Shown here in pieces: positions 37,859-49,992 of a stretch of 64,000 bases of DNA. Under the pieces are notes generated by a model that saw nothing but the letters and a program-made list of their open reading frames with translations, had not been told where the DNA came from and did not search any database. Both the position numbers and the translations under genes were made by a program. Positions within the stretch are counted from its first letter, which is position 1. Every line of letters begins with the position of its first letter. Origin of the DNA: Nymphaea colorata (taxonomy: Eukaryota > Streptophyta > Magnoliopsida > Nymphaeales > Nymphaeaceae); contig NC_045139.1 of assembly GCF_008831285.2 (NCBI RefSeq), forward strand, positions 10,946,704 to 11,010,703. Reading direction: 5' to 3'.

Positions 37859-38139
37859 TTTAAATACAATTTTGACCCGAAGGACAGATCCGGCCTGCTA
37901 CTCTCACTCTCTCTCTCTCGCTTGCTTTTCTACAAATAAAACGGACGCACGGGTGAGCAGCAGAGACCCCTCTCTCTCCCTCCCCTGCGTCTCGCTCTCT
38001 CTCTCTCTCTCTCTCTCGCTCCATTTCCTTTTTTTCTTCGTCCTTGGAGGATCCCGGGAGCCTTAGAGAAGATCTAGGCGGACATCGGCTCCTCCACATT
38101 TTCTCGCACCATTTTCGCTGTTTTTTCGTGGGATTAAAG
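37859..38139 (+). promoter_or_regulatory. Core promoter and CT-rich leader of the KDEL receptor gene
   Basis: TTTAAATA at 37859-37866 is a plausible TATA box. It is followed by CTCTCTCTC-rich sequence, including a long CT run near 38,000, up to the start codon at 38140. The leader contains no recognisable peptide. The TATA assignment is tentative. Confidence 0.45.
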
Positions 38140-41100
38140 ATGAATATCTTCAGGTTAGCGGGAGATATGACGCATCTCTTGAGCGTCCTCGTCTTACTCC
38201 TCAAGATCCACACTATCAAATCATGTGCAGGTGCGTGCTTAATTTTGTTACGGGCTTTTGCTCGATCTTGATATTAAGTTGTTGGAATTGTGCGGAGATC
38301 GGGAACAATGCAGCCTAAGATTTGAAATTCTCGTGTCTCGCGCGGGTTCCATCTGTTGAGATTGTGCAATCTGCGTCATTTCCAGCTAGATCTACCAAGT
38401 TTAGGAGCTTGATGTACTATGTGTTTTCTGATGGTGTGTGTTTATCTGTTATTGTGGATTTATGTCCATTTTAATGACGAGGAATCTGTTTTTCTGCTCT
38501 TGTAGAGGAAAACAGGAAATTTAAGTGTTGAATTATGGCGAGTTGCTTGCCCGCCAGTACATTGTGAAATGAAAATAAGACATTTTTATCCTACTACCGA
38601 CAATTACGTTGATCTCGTTCCTGGAATTATGTGTTCGTAATTTGGGTTTGCTTTAGATGCATTTCAGTGAGGTTGAGCAGAAGCTCTAGATAGGCTGTCT
38701 GTAAGAATTACGAGCTGGTATTTTTCATAAGGTTTTGTATAAAGAATTCAGCTCCATATGTGGTAGATATAGTGATAGATTGAGAGTTGGATCTTGTAGA
38801 TTGCTTAATATATGTAATGTAGGCGAATGAGAACTGGAATTGAATTCGAAATTCTTCATGAGTTTCTCTATATCTTGATTTGATTGATTCCAACCAGATC
38901 CGACACTATTGTGAAGGGGATTTGGGATAATAGTCATTATGTTCGATTGGAATGCTTACTTTTTACGGCTACAAAGTGTCTCTTATAGGCAGCCATGTTG
39001 GATAAGCTAATAAGTGATCTGCATCTTGACTCTTGCAGCTAATCTATCTGACGTTGGTTACGATTCATCTGCAGTTTGTGCGACTTTCCTGAAAACCATT
39101 TTCATCTTTATCATAGATTAATTTATTTCCCTGTAATGACGATTCATTAGTGACTAATGTGGTTCCAACCTGGAGATGCAATTGTCAGACAGAAAAAGAT
39201 GGCTTCCAAGTGATGATAATACGAACTTGAATAATGTCAGTCAATTGGACGTGGCCAATACCGTACTCATTATTTTCTCAACTTCTCACGAGTTGTTTGA
39301 ATTCTAATCTCTAGGAGAATAGCTCTAGCCTCTTGATAGCAACAGAGGATTTAATTAACACCCAAAAGTTTAGTCTAGTATTTAAGATTGTGAAGAATCT
39401 TGGAGGACTTATAGAAGGGGCTGTTAAATGATTGGTTATCTTGGTGCCTAGCCCTTTTCGGGAATGAACCGAATCTGCTAAGGGGCGGGTTGGGATCTGT
39501 TGGGCTAGAAGCCCAAGCCCGGTGTGAGAATGTGTCAAGTCGTGGCATTTGATATTAGAGTCAGTTCAACATTCATACCTGGGTCCCACACGTGCGGACA
39601 TGTGTGCCTTAAAGGGAGTGGATTGTAACACTTCAAAAGTTTAGTCTCATATTTAAAATTGTGATTTTTTTTTTTTTTAACTAGACTTGTAAAGGGGGTT
39701 GTTAAGTGATTAGTTGTCATGATTCCTAGCCCTTTTAAGGGAGAAACAGAAGCTACTGAGGGGCAGGTTTGGATCCACTAGACCAAGAACCCAGTGTGCG
39801 AGTGGACTGGGTCGTGACACTTAATCCTTCTGTTAGGCTGTCTTCAGCTTTTGCTGTGCAATGGAGTTGAACCATAAATGCATAACGTGCATGATGTCCG
39901 CATTTTATGTTCTCTCTCTGTTTTCCTTTTGTTGGAATATGGTTGAAAATTGGTAAATTAAATAGTCGTAAAATAGAGGTCCAAGTTTAGAAGTAAAAGT
40001 TATTTTCAGTTCTTTTAATGCACCACGCTGATATGTTCCCATGGTCTGTTGTCTGTCTGAATTCATGTTCTTGTCTAGCTGAAAAAGAAAGCCATTAGCC
40101 ACTTTTTTCAAACAAATAACATGAATTCATTAGCCACTTTTTCCAAACAAATAACATGAATTTAGTGTCTCTTTATCTTATACCTCAATCACTCAATAGT
40201 AGGTCAGCAGTTCTTTAGTATGGAAAAGCTCCATTTGCAATCAGATGTCAGAATTTTTTGTGTCTTCAGCTATATGTTCACTAGTGTGATTGTTTGAGGC
40301 CTGTACTCCCTTGATTACATGTGCGAATTGATATAGTCTGGAATGTTGAAGGAGCTGTCATCACTTTTACATGCTTAACATAGATTATGCTTGTTATGAG
40401 CAGGTATATCTTTGAAGACGCAAGAGCTCTATTTTCTGGTTTTTGCTACTCGATACTTGGATATATTTACAGATTACATCTCGCTGTATAATACGGTGAT
40501 GAAATTGATCTTCCTGGGGAGCTCATTTTCAATTGTTTGGTACATGCGCCATCACAAGATTGTTCGAAGATCTTATGATAAAGAACAAGACACCTTTCGC
40601 CATTTTTTCCTAGTCTTGCCATGCTTAATTTTAGCCCTTCTCATTCATGAGAAATTTACACTGAAGGAGGTATTTTATTTCTTCTTTAATATGGTATCCT
40701 GTACAGTGCCTATCAAAAGGAAACTAGGTCTTCTCATTTTGTGCCATCAATGAGTTATAATTAGATAAGTTATAATTAGATATATACTTCATGTCTATGT
40801 ATCTTGTTCCTCTTATTAATTTCAAAGCAGCAATGATGACAGGTACTGTGGACTTTCTCCATATATTTAGAAGCTGTTGCCATACTCCCTCAGCTGGTGC
40901 TGTTGCAAAGAACACGGAACATTGACAATTTGACTGGACAATATGTTTTCCTTCTTGGGTAAGGGTTCATAACTAGTTCCATCCTATATATCTCCAATTT
41001 CTGTAAAATTCCGGCTGTCACCTATTGCTCATAGTCATACTTGAGAAGGTTACTTCTTTATATCGAGCTTATAAGGGTCTAAACGAGAAGGGGCCACTTA

Positions 41101-42046
41101 TGCATCTTAATTACTTTTTATATGACCAGTTAATCAAGTTTTTAGTGCAATTTTAATATAGGAGAATAGAGACGAAAGTCAATATAGAGCATTAAAGCAT
41201 TTCCACTGACACAGGAAATTGTCTAACATTTGGATACAGCTAGTGAACATCAATGAATGGTATATGGGGGGGCAAGAGTTCACAATGGAACTGTTAGTCA
41301 AAAACAGTGATAAGCGATTGCAGAAAAATCATCTCACAAAGTCAGGAATGTCTAGAAGAATCACATAGGTTAGAGAAACAAGTTCACAACGATGTCTCCT
41401 TGAGGAGAGAACGATTATCATGTCACACTTGATTATCAAGAATTGATATTTCGTGGAAATTGCTGTCCATCAGAGATTTACTGTTACCACAGATAGAATA
41501 GCAGTAGTTGGTGTGCCGTGTGCCCCCATCATTAGTATGGAGAATTGATATGTGAAAGCTCAAGCAATATATTTTGACATTCTTCTGTTGCTAGCATGAT
41601 ATGAGAATACTATGTTATGATTGCTTCGTACTTCCGATGCTCAAACTTTATATTTCATGTCCTTTACGCAGGTGCTACAGAAGCCTATACATTCTGAACT
41701 GGATTTACCGCTATCTCACAGAAAAGAACTATGTGCACTGGATAAGTATGACTACAATTAAGATTTTTGCAAGTTTTCAACATCAGATGATTCTTTCCTT
41801 CTCATATCCATTTCGCCCATCACCATTATTCTTGCAGCTTGGATAGCGGGACTGGTTCAGACAGCACTCTACGCTGATTTTTTCTATTATTACTTGCGGA
41901 GGTATGTTTTCTTTTTTTCTTTTCTTTTTTCGTGTTCTCCTGCTACCTGCATACCAGTAGTTTTATCTTACACTGTTTGTGCTCCCCCCTGCTCCCTTTC
42001 TGTTTGCAGCTGGAAGAATAATGTCAAGCTCGAATTACCTGCTTGA
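38140..42046 (+). CDS. ERD2: ER lumen protein-retaining receptor (KDEL/HDEL receptor)
   Basis: Six exons: 38140-38230, 40404-40669, 40843-40958, 41672-41745, 41838-41901 and 42010-42046. All junctions are GT-AG, the phases close, and the product is 215 residues, the normal ERD2 length. It is colinear with plant ERD2 from the first residues (MNIFRLAGDM) to the C-terminus (KLELPA). Diagnostic stretches include SCAGISLKTQELY (spanning exons 1-2), RRSYDKEQDTFRH, EAVAILPQLVLLQR, NLTGQYVFLLG and GLVQTALYADFFYYY. The protein is a seven-membrane-span receptor that captures K/HDEL-tailed ER proteins in the Golgi and returns them in COPI vesicles. Small differences from the consensus lie at the exon 4-5 join (WITWIAG) and in exon 2 (KLIFLGSSFSIVWYM). 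Intron 1 is 2.2 kb and hosts a TRIM retrotransposon and a 35-bp tandem duplication. Confidence 0.96.
39355..39819 (+). mobile_element. TRIM (terminal-repeat retrotransposon in miniature)
   Basis: Two LTR-like repeats, 39355-39547 and 39624-39819, flank only 76 bp. Both share AAAAGTTTAGTCT, GTTGTTAA(A)TGATT, CCTAGCCCTTTT, GGGGC(G)GGTT and a (C/G)TCGTGRCA end. The second begins TGTAACA and ends ACA. Directly after the first comes TGATATTAGAGTC, a transition-mutated form of the TGGTATCAGAG primer-binding site, and before the second comes the purine tract AAAGGGAGTGGAT. The flanks TTTAA and CTTAA suggest a 5-bp target duplication. There is no coding capacity. It lies in intron 1 of the KDEL receptor gene. 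Confidence 0.75.
40093..40162 (+). repeat. 35-bp tandem duplication in ERD2 intron 1
   Basis: CATTAGCCACTTTTT, then CAAACAAATAACATGAATT, occurs twice in a row with about one difference. It has no coding meaning. Confidence 0.85.
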
Positions 42047-44310
42047 ATCAACTTTTTAGAAACCATTTCATGGTGACAAGTAAATGAAGTAGAAAATTCT
42101 CTCTCCTACAGGTGTAATTAAGCATTCATTCTTTTTCATTTGTCTTCTCTGGTTTATATTTGCCCTTTCTGGCATCTCTGTTTGTTGTTTTGGGTCAAAG
42201 AATCAAAACAGGTTCATCAAAAAGGTGGCTCCATTGGGAGCAAAATAGAGGGCCATTTCCAGGGAAAGAGAAACTCATTGGCTTAGACTTAAGTTAGCGC
42301 ATTTTTAGCTTAAAGGTTGGGTTCAGATAAGATTATTTTGTAGATTTCTGAAGCGCAACGACACGTGATATCCGTCAGGCGACGGGTACAGGTCATGAAA
42401 AATGGAATGTTTGTAAAACATCCGCCTCTCTTTAAGTATGGACCTTCCCTCATTATTCTAACAAAATTTCGGATTTGTTTCTTCGTTCCATTGCCTCTCT
42501 AGCTCAGATAAATCAGATATTTTGGACATTTGCACTCTTCTGATGAGTCGATCGTTTTGTTGGTATAACCATCAATATCGTAAATATTGGTTTCCATCTG
42601 GTAGCAGAAACCAATGTTTGGGCAACATGCCATCGCGAGACTTTTTCTAAATTAAAAAACTGAATAGAAAAAAGCTATTAAAGAAACTTGTTTTTCTGGC
42701 TCATGCGTCGGTTAGCATCGGTTTTCATCAATTCTCTGGTAACTCTCGTCTTTTTAAGGGCATGCTTTGAGGAAATAAACGAACGTATTCTATTAGCAAA
42801 TTTGACATCAAAAGCCAATTTGAAATGGTTTTAACGATATGCATAAAAGCAAGATCCACGTGCCTGCTCCAATAATCTATGAATATGGACTAACCCATTA
42901 AGTTAAGTCGTTTTTCTGCAGAGAAATCATCAGCATAGGACCATTTGAACTTCTGTTTCTGCCACACCAGAAAATGCAATCGAAATTAGTCGATGTTGGT
43001 GGATGGAAATGTTGTTTCAGTACCAGAAAACAATTACAAACTTTGCAGCAATTGTTGTCCCGATGTTCTAAACCAATAGTCAAATTGTAAGAGCAACCAA
43101 AATTTCAGATGGCTGTAAAACAAGAAACGAAGTGGGAAGCTAAGACTGTTGTTATCGTTTGATAAGGGCATGTCCTGGCTTAATGACTTCAGATCACTTG
43201 CGTTCTGCTTGTAGCAATTTACACAAACTATTTCTGAGTTATGCAGAATTTTCTATTCCCCATGTTACCTACTCATACGAGATTATTCGGTTCACCTTCC
43301 AAGTTTCGAGAGTTACCCTTTCTCTCAGCACGACTTCTTCGACCTTGCCCTATTAAATTTACATTTCAAACTCAACCAGCCAAGGTAAAATGGCAGCTAA
43401 AACCCTATGCTTTTCCATGTTGAGTGACAGAACGAAATTCCCAAGGGCGTTAGTTCAGTGACTTGCTTTTAAAGTTAGGAAGGCAGTGAGAGTTCAACTT
43501 TCATGTGCACCGCCATCTGCTCCAGCTAAGCAAGCACAGACCCGAGTAGCCTTCTAATGCTGCATAAAGCGACACGATATAATTTTAGTTTTTAATTTCT
43601 CTGAAATCTCATGCCCGAACAGTGCCGCTTCCTTAGGATAGGAGAAAAAATAGACAACAAATTTGCACAGCCTATGATTAGACAACCTTCTAATGCTGAT
43701 TGCTTTTTTAACCTAGCACTCTCGTCTTAGACACCTTGGATTTGTCTTCCTATGAGCATGACCCAACTGAGATGAAACCCACCCACGCCCCCACCCCCAG
43801 CAAAAGTACAAGGTCAGCTTTTGGTGTTTTAGGATGCTGCCTCTAACATGCTTCAACTTGCGCATTGCAATGGAGGTGCTGCACCAACCCCCTCGGGATT
43901 CTTATTCTGGTTACACCCGTATTAGAGGCAGGACGATCAGTGTAAAAAACAAACTGTTGATGGTATAATCATACCTGCTATAAGTGCATCAGATCCAAAA
44001 TAAACTAAACAGAGCAAATGAGAGTTCGACAGGTTTCTCTGACTACATACAACGTATTAACACACGGAAATATAACTGATTAGCCTGTGTCGATCGCAAG
44101 ACTAGCCAGCCTACTAGGCAATGCACATGTATTTTAATCAGGGCATGAGACCAGCAGTAAGATACACCACCAATTCTTTCCTCTGTTTTCAGCAAACAGC
44201 AAGGGAGAGAAAAGATATTACTTTCATATAGACCGAGTTTTTGGGGACAATCTTTACATACAGCTACCGCATATAGTAACAGAATAATGGGAAGGACTAA
44301 CCAAGTCCAT
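42047..44310. other. Intergenic: 3' ends of the convergent KDEL receptor and SUMO genes
   Basis: The two genes converge on this 2.3 kb stretch. The left part holds the KDEL-receptor 3' UTR and the right part the SUMO 3' UTR. I see no other gene, and no strong repeat. Confidence 0.5.
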
Positions 44311-47300
44311 TCAAGGGGAACTATTCCCCCCTCCACCAGTTTGGTGCAGCATTGCATCTATCTCGTCCCCGTCCTCCATCTCAAGCTGCAATTCATAAAT
44401 GTGAAGCAGTTGACCGTAAATAGCAGCCAAAAGAACAGGTGCATAACTTTTGTTTAGGGCAGAAATACTGGGCAAAAAATGGGAAAAAACCTCAGGAAAT
44501 AATGCACGCAAGTGCATGCGCGCACATACACACCCCCCACTTTGAACTAGGCAGTGTCTTGGAGGTTCACAGTTGCAAATGCACTTGAAATAAATTCCCC
44601 ACAAAAAATAAATCGTTACTAAAATTTGACTACATCTAATGAACAGATTGCAGAATATGACAAACAAGTAGTGGAAACACATGCACGCCAATTTCACAAG
44701 GATGACTTTCTCAAATATAAACTAGGACCTTTCTCCACAGACATCACAAGGATGAAAGATCCCTAAGGAATTCTGCCAAAACATATCCAGAGCTAGAAAG
44801 ATTACCTCATCAGGTGTCTGCTCTCCACGCAATCGACGTCCATCAAATAAGAAAGCAATGGAGTCAAAATCTACAGACTGCCGGTCACAGTATGCATTCA
44901 TGAGTTTCCGCAGTTGAGTGCTGCGCTTAATTCTGAAAAAGACTTCATTGCCATCCTACAAAATGAAAGCTTATGTGGTTAGAAAAAACGATACTGTTTC
45001 CATCAAATATCGTACATTCACTTTCACAGATTCAAAGTAAAGTACAGTAGTCTTGGTGCAGAAGAGCAAAAGATCTCGGGAAAGTAATATGTCTCCGCAT
45101 TAAATGACTGAATGTGTAGTTCATCAAACATGAATACATTCCTTAACTAAATGTCTCTGCAGGAACTATCCCGACTTGCTCATGCAATCACCAAGCATAA
45201 ACCATGACATTACTGGTAACAGAAACACGTGGACCAAAAAACTGGTAAGGTTGCACCAAGCACTTAAAAAGCTGAATTTTTTCACTGCAAAAGCAATGTT
45301 GTCATTATCAGATTCTGTCTCAGTCAGCATCCTCAGATAACAAGAAGTATCCGCTAGTATTGGCCATATCGGCCATAAAAATGAATTTTAGGTTAAAAAC
45401 TACAAATATAACTTTACATTATTTGTTTCAAATAGTGGCTGACTTGACTTATATGACTCAAATAAGCCCCATATCAACCAATATTTTGAGATGGTCTCAA
45501 ACTCACTCAAATAAGCCCCATATCAACCAATATTTTGAGATGGTCTCAAACTCGCAGTGAGAGGTAGACACAATGTCCGTAGGCCAATACGCACAAATAT
45601 TGCTAACATCGCTTAAAATCAACATAATACAATATCAAAATACAAGATAGATGAAATCACAACACGCATATGTTTTCTGACACTTCAAAAATTAATTACT
45701 CAGAATTTCTAATAAATGTTTAAAGCTCAAGGATTTTTATTTGACACTGAAGATACATGCAGGTTCAAATTTGTGAAAGAATTAACACAAGGACAAGGTA
45801 CTAGTGTAGTGCACGTAGCTGCCAGCCCACGTGCTGTTTCTGCAACAACCAAAGGATTAGAAGCATTAACTAAATGAAAAAAATATGCAAAACACTCTAT
45901 CGCTTGATTGTCCAGGCTAGCACCCTCACTTTCCTCTTGTGGTCATCCAGGAGAAAGTGCTCCCCACTCCAATATGGAAGCTGGAGACCCCTTCTACTCT
46001 ATTCATTGTTCAGGAGCTGGTGCTCCCTGATTTGCCCCCTTTTGATGGGTGTTGAACTAGCAAATGGGAACACACTTGAGGTGCAAAACGAACATTAAGG
46101 GCACTTTTGGAAGTGGAAATGAAGATTCCAGGGGAAGGAACTAAGGAATCTGTGATGGATTTGGCATTTAAAATCATCTAGTTTGGGACTAGAAAGAGAG
46201 ATTTTAATCATGGGTTCATCAAACAACCTAAAGTTCTGAAAATTAACATGAAGAATGGAGGGAAAAAGAAAAAACAAAGCAGCCATTCACCAATTATGTG
46301 CATGTATCTCCAAAAATGATGTTTGATTATCAAAAGTGGCACTGAATGTTGTGTTTGAAAGCTACCACCTTTCTTAGGTGGCAGGTGATTTATGGGACAG
46401 GTGGCAACAATCACTCTCCAAACTGCATTAAATCCTGCTTTATCCAACTCCCAAAACAAGCTGCCACAGATTCCTCAGCATCTGCTTCAAAATCCAGCAA
46501 CCTCCAATGGTTAGCCCAATTAAGCTTAAATCTCATATCAACACCAAAATATTTGATATAACATTCATGTCTCAGTAATAAGTCATGAATTTCTGATCCA
46601 ACTTTTTAAACAAGGCTGAAAGAGCAAGGAAAGGGACCTCAAGCTATAAAAGACAGCTTAGACAACCCCAAATATGTAAAGAAAAGGAGGACTTCAGGGC
46701 TTCAGGAGGACATTACATGCACAAAAATTAATATGATGTTAGGAGATCTCGCAGTTCAGTTTTAAAGGTAATTTCCAAAGCAGTAGCTGCTTGTGTGAAA
46801 GTTATGTAAGGACAAAAGTAAATTATGTTGGAAAGGCCTGCAAACTTGCAAAGCACTTCTTTTTTATTTGTCATTGACAATAAAAGCAACCAATTGTGGG
46901 CAAAAAAGCCATAAGTAAAGCAGCATATATATGTGAAATGTCATTTGTGTCTATCAGAACAAAGCTGATATAGCAAGAAATTATCTCAATCGCATTAGTT
47001 GATAGATTTTGCAGCCTGGTAAGCGAGTGAGGACACACTACATGTGTAAACAACTGCAAAGAAATATCAATAAATGTTCATTCATTGAATATTTTCGCTA
47101 AGAGTATTGTGCATAGACAATGACAATAGTTCAGACCAATGTAATCAACTTATCATTCATCATCAACCCTTAGGTAATGACCATGAAAAAGAAAAAGAAT
47201 AAAATATGCTGATCACTGATGAGTAATCACATGGCCCTGCTTCTTTCAAATGTCATTAGCCCTTCACAGGCACATGCACTCTCAGCTTTACTTGTTCTCC

Positions 47301-48778
47301 ATCCACTTTAAGTAAATAATGAAACAACAAAAATTAATTAGAAAAGCCAACTGGTATAGATATCCCAAAACAAGAAGCCCAGTTATAGGCCATGCCATGC
47401 TATTTAATAATTAAAAAACTGTAAAAATCACATCCACGTGGAAAGAATACGAGTACATACAAGAAATTTGCTAACAAGGCATCCAAAGATTCCAAACCAT
47501 ATAGAACTTAAACAACTGGAGCTAAATGTGTCAAATTCCTGTACAACTTTCATAACTTTACTCGTACATGTTAAAGAAACATGGAAAAGCTCTGACTATC
47601 AAGCAAACAAAGTTTATCAAGCACCAGAATAGTCACACTCTACACAACAATGAGATACAAAGTCACAAACAGAAAAGTCAAAATGAATGAGATCACATCA
47701 CTTGATATAAGCTCACATGTAACCTAATTGGTCTAACGAATGCTTTAAGCCAACGAGACGGTACCTTCTAGAAGCCAGAAAGACTCAAACGTGTCTATGT
47801 CTGTGGTCACTCTACGCTACAAATTAAGTCAACGCATATGTATCTACATGTCTTCAAAAGGAATTTCTCTCGCTTGCATATATTGCTAACAAGCACATAT
47901 AGTAGTCGTCAATCCATCGACAACCATTAAGCCGCAACTAATGATGCCATTGATAACTGGCATAGAAGACAACCAGAGAAACCCCCGTTAGAAAATTCAA
48001 AACAAATGATTGAGAACTGTCAGACTAGATTTCAATATCTAAACGGGAAAATCTTAACATGTTAAAAACATATAACGTTACACATATCAGGACTAACAAA
48101 ACCCCCACAGAGAACCAGAAGATACATAACATTGCTGTAGAGGAAACCAAGATCTGCCAAAATTGCACCCACGAAAAGAGCAAACTTTTAATCATGTCTT
48201 CCTCAGAAAATGAACAGTATGAACTGTAACCCACTAATATGGGAAGAATAAACCACAAAAAGAAAACATCCACGGCGGAAAGCAAGCCATAACAACTCCA
48301 CAATCAAAACCCATATCGAAACAAGTAACAAAACCAGCACAATCTTCTGGGCACCTTCACAGTTTCAGCGAAAGCACTAAAGTCTCAAACAAAAAGGATC
48401 ATGTGCCAACACAATCAGCCGAACCTACGCCAAAGCAAACAATACAGCCCATCAAACCCTAACTTTCAAGTGCATCTCCATAGCGCACGTCCACAGGAAC
48501 ACCGCCGTCCCAGTACATCGTCACACGAAAGAACTAACAAGAAAAAGGAATAGGATCGCACTGAGGCAATGAACTTTAAAATACCAGAAACACCTACGGA
48601 AGAAGCGACGGACCAATCAACAGACAGAGACCTGGTAACCAAACAATCGCCACTATCATGACAGGTGCAGAAATCGAGTAAAGGAAGATCAATGACCAAC
48701 CTGACCCTTTACTTTGAGATTTATATGTGCAGACTGATCGGTCGGTTTCTTGTCCTCTTCCTGAGCCGCTCCAGACAT
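44311..48778 (-). CDS. SUMO1: SUMO (small ubiquitin-like modifier) precursor
   Basis: Three exons on the minus strand: 48778-48701, 44955-44806 and 44385-44311. Both introns are GT-AG and fall between codons, giving 100 residues. The sequence is nearly identical to plant SUMO1/2: an N-terminal tail with EEDKKP, then the beta-grasp fold with [52 protein letters not shown] and [16 protein letters not shown]. Maturation by a ULP protease should cut after the diglycine at residues 93-94, removing the tail GGNSSP. The mature protein is then attached to lysines by the E1 (SAE), E2 (SCE1) and E3 enzymes and acts mainly in the nucleus. Intron 1 is unusually long at 3.7 kb. Four glycines in a row make the exact cut site slightly ambiguous. 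Assignment to SUMO1 rather than SUMO2 is not resolvable. Confidence 0.97.
44956..48700 (-). other. Intron 1 of the SUMO gene
   Basis: This 3.7 kb intron separates the flexible N-terminal tail from the beta-grasp core. It starts GTTGGTC and ends TTTGTAG on the minus strand. It carries an exact 49-bp tandem duplication at 45456-45553, and I see no gene inside it on either strand. Confidence 0.85.
45456..45553. repeat. Exact 49-bp tandem duplication in SUMO intron 1
   Basis: A unit beginning ACTCAAATAAGCCCCATATC and ending GAGATGGTCTCAA occurs twice with no differences that I can see. Exact identity implies a recent event or gene conversion. Confidence 0.92.
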
Positions 48779-48814
48779 CGTCGATATCTACTACCTCGGC
48801 TCCTCCTCTGAGAC

Positions 48815-48905
48815 AGAGAGAGAGAGAGAGAGAGAGAGAAACGGGGAGAGGGAGAGAAAGAACAGGAGGAGGGACAAGCAAATAGATGGGAAAAATATAA
48901 ACTAA
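48815..48905 (-). promoter_or_regulatory. Leader GA/CT tract and probable TATA box of the SUMO gene
   Basis: On the minus strand TTTATATTTTT (about 48,893-48,903) is followed by a CT-rich leader including a (CT)n run at 48815-48839, and then the SUMO ATG at 48778. Spacing fits a transcription start near 48,865. Confidence 0.45.
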
Positions 48906-48909
48906 ACCG

Positions 48910-49989
48910 CATTTGAATTTTCGGGCGAGTCCGCCCGGCAGACGGTGTTCTTCCTACGCCGTCGCGTTCATCCGACGGCCCATATTCGATGAATCGAATC
49001 GTGTGGCTGTGATGGCGCTTGGGTGAAAAAGGCCGAGCATGGATTCGTAGATATCTGGGAGGCAAATTCTTTGCCCGTATCGGGCTTCGAAAGTGGATCG
49101 TTTTTCAGTAGGGCAACAAAACAAAAACGGTTCGTGCCACATCATGGAATCGGGATGAATCGGCTCGCTTTGTTTTTTATTTTGACAACAAACAAAAATA
49201 AAAATAAAAAACAATTTTGAAAAAAAAAAACAAACTTTCATTGTTTTGTGAGAAACCCATACAATGGGTTTTTGATGATTTTAAAAATATTAGTACGTTT
49301 TTTTAGGGGAAGTATTGACTTAAAAGGTAGAGTGTTTCAATGGTTGATTTTTTGTGGATGTTATGCCTCTACATTTTGAGTGGTAATCTATAATTGCATG
49401 ATACTTGAGTTGAAAGGTGCATCACTGTCATTTTAATATTGACACAGTCGAAAACTTCAAGGGTGCTATTGAGGGAGGAGCAGGCGGAGCATCACGGACC
49501 GGACCCGAACGACAGGCAGCAGATCTTCAAAGCCACCAAGGACTTATACCTGGTTTAGATCGAGTTGGTCATGAGTCTAGTACAAACCCAGGTCACGTGG
49601 GGTAACTTAAGACCAAGCCTAGGCGAGTTTGTTTGAACACATGAAATTAAATACCCCAAGTATAAAACTGTTAAGTTTTAGTATTAGGTACCTTTGTAGA
49701 ATTCTTGTTTCACCTTCTTTTTGCCTCATTTGTTTAATTGTATAGAACTTTTGTTTGAGGCATTGAGAAGTTAATAGGCAAAATTTCTTTTTTACCATTA
49801 ACATTCAACTTATTCAAGTGGAACTTTAATGTTGGTACTAAAGTTTCATAATAACACCAAAACTCCTGGCATTAAAGCTATGTATTTGTCTGCTATTAAA
49901 ATTTTACATCAAATTTGAACTAAAGTCCAATCTCTACAATAAAGTTCCACTTATTTGAATGGGCCTAAAAATATAGAAAATGGAGTACT
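48910..49989. other. Intergenic region upstream of SUMO
   Basis: No gene was recognised. The part near 48,930-49,020 is GC-richer and probably belongs to the SUMO promoter. A GC-rich patch at 49,460-49,600 is open in one frame (62 codons) but matches nothing I know. Confidence 0.45.
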
Positions 49990-49992
49990 TTA

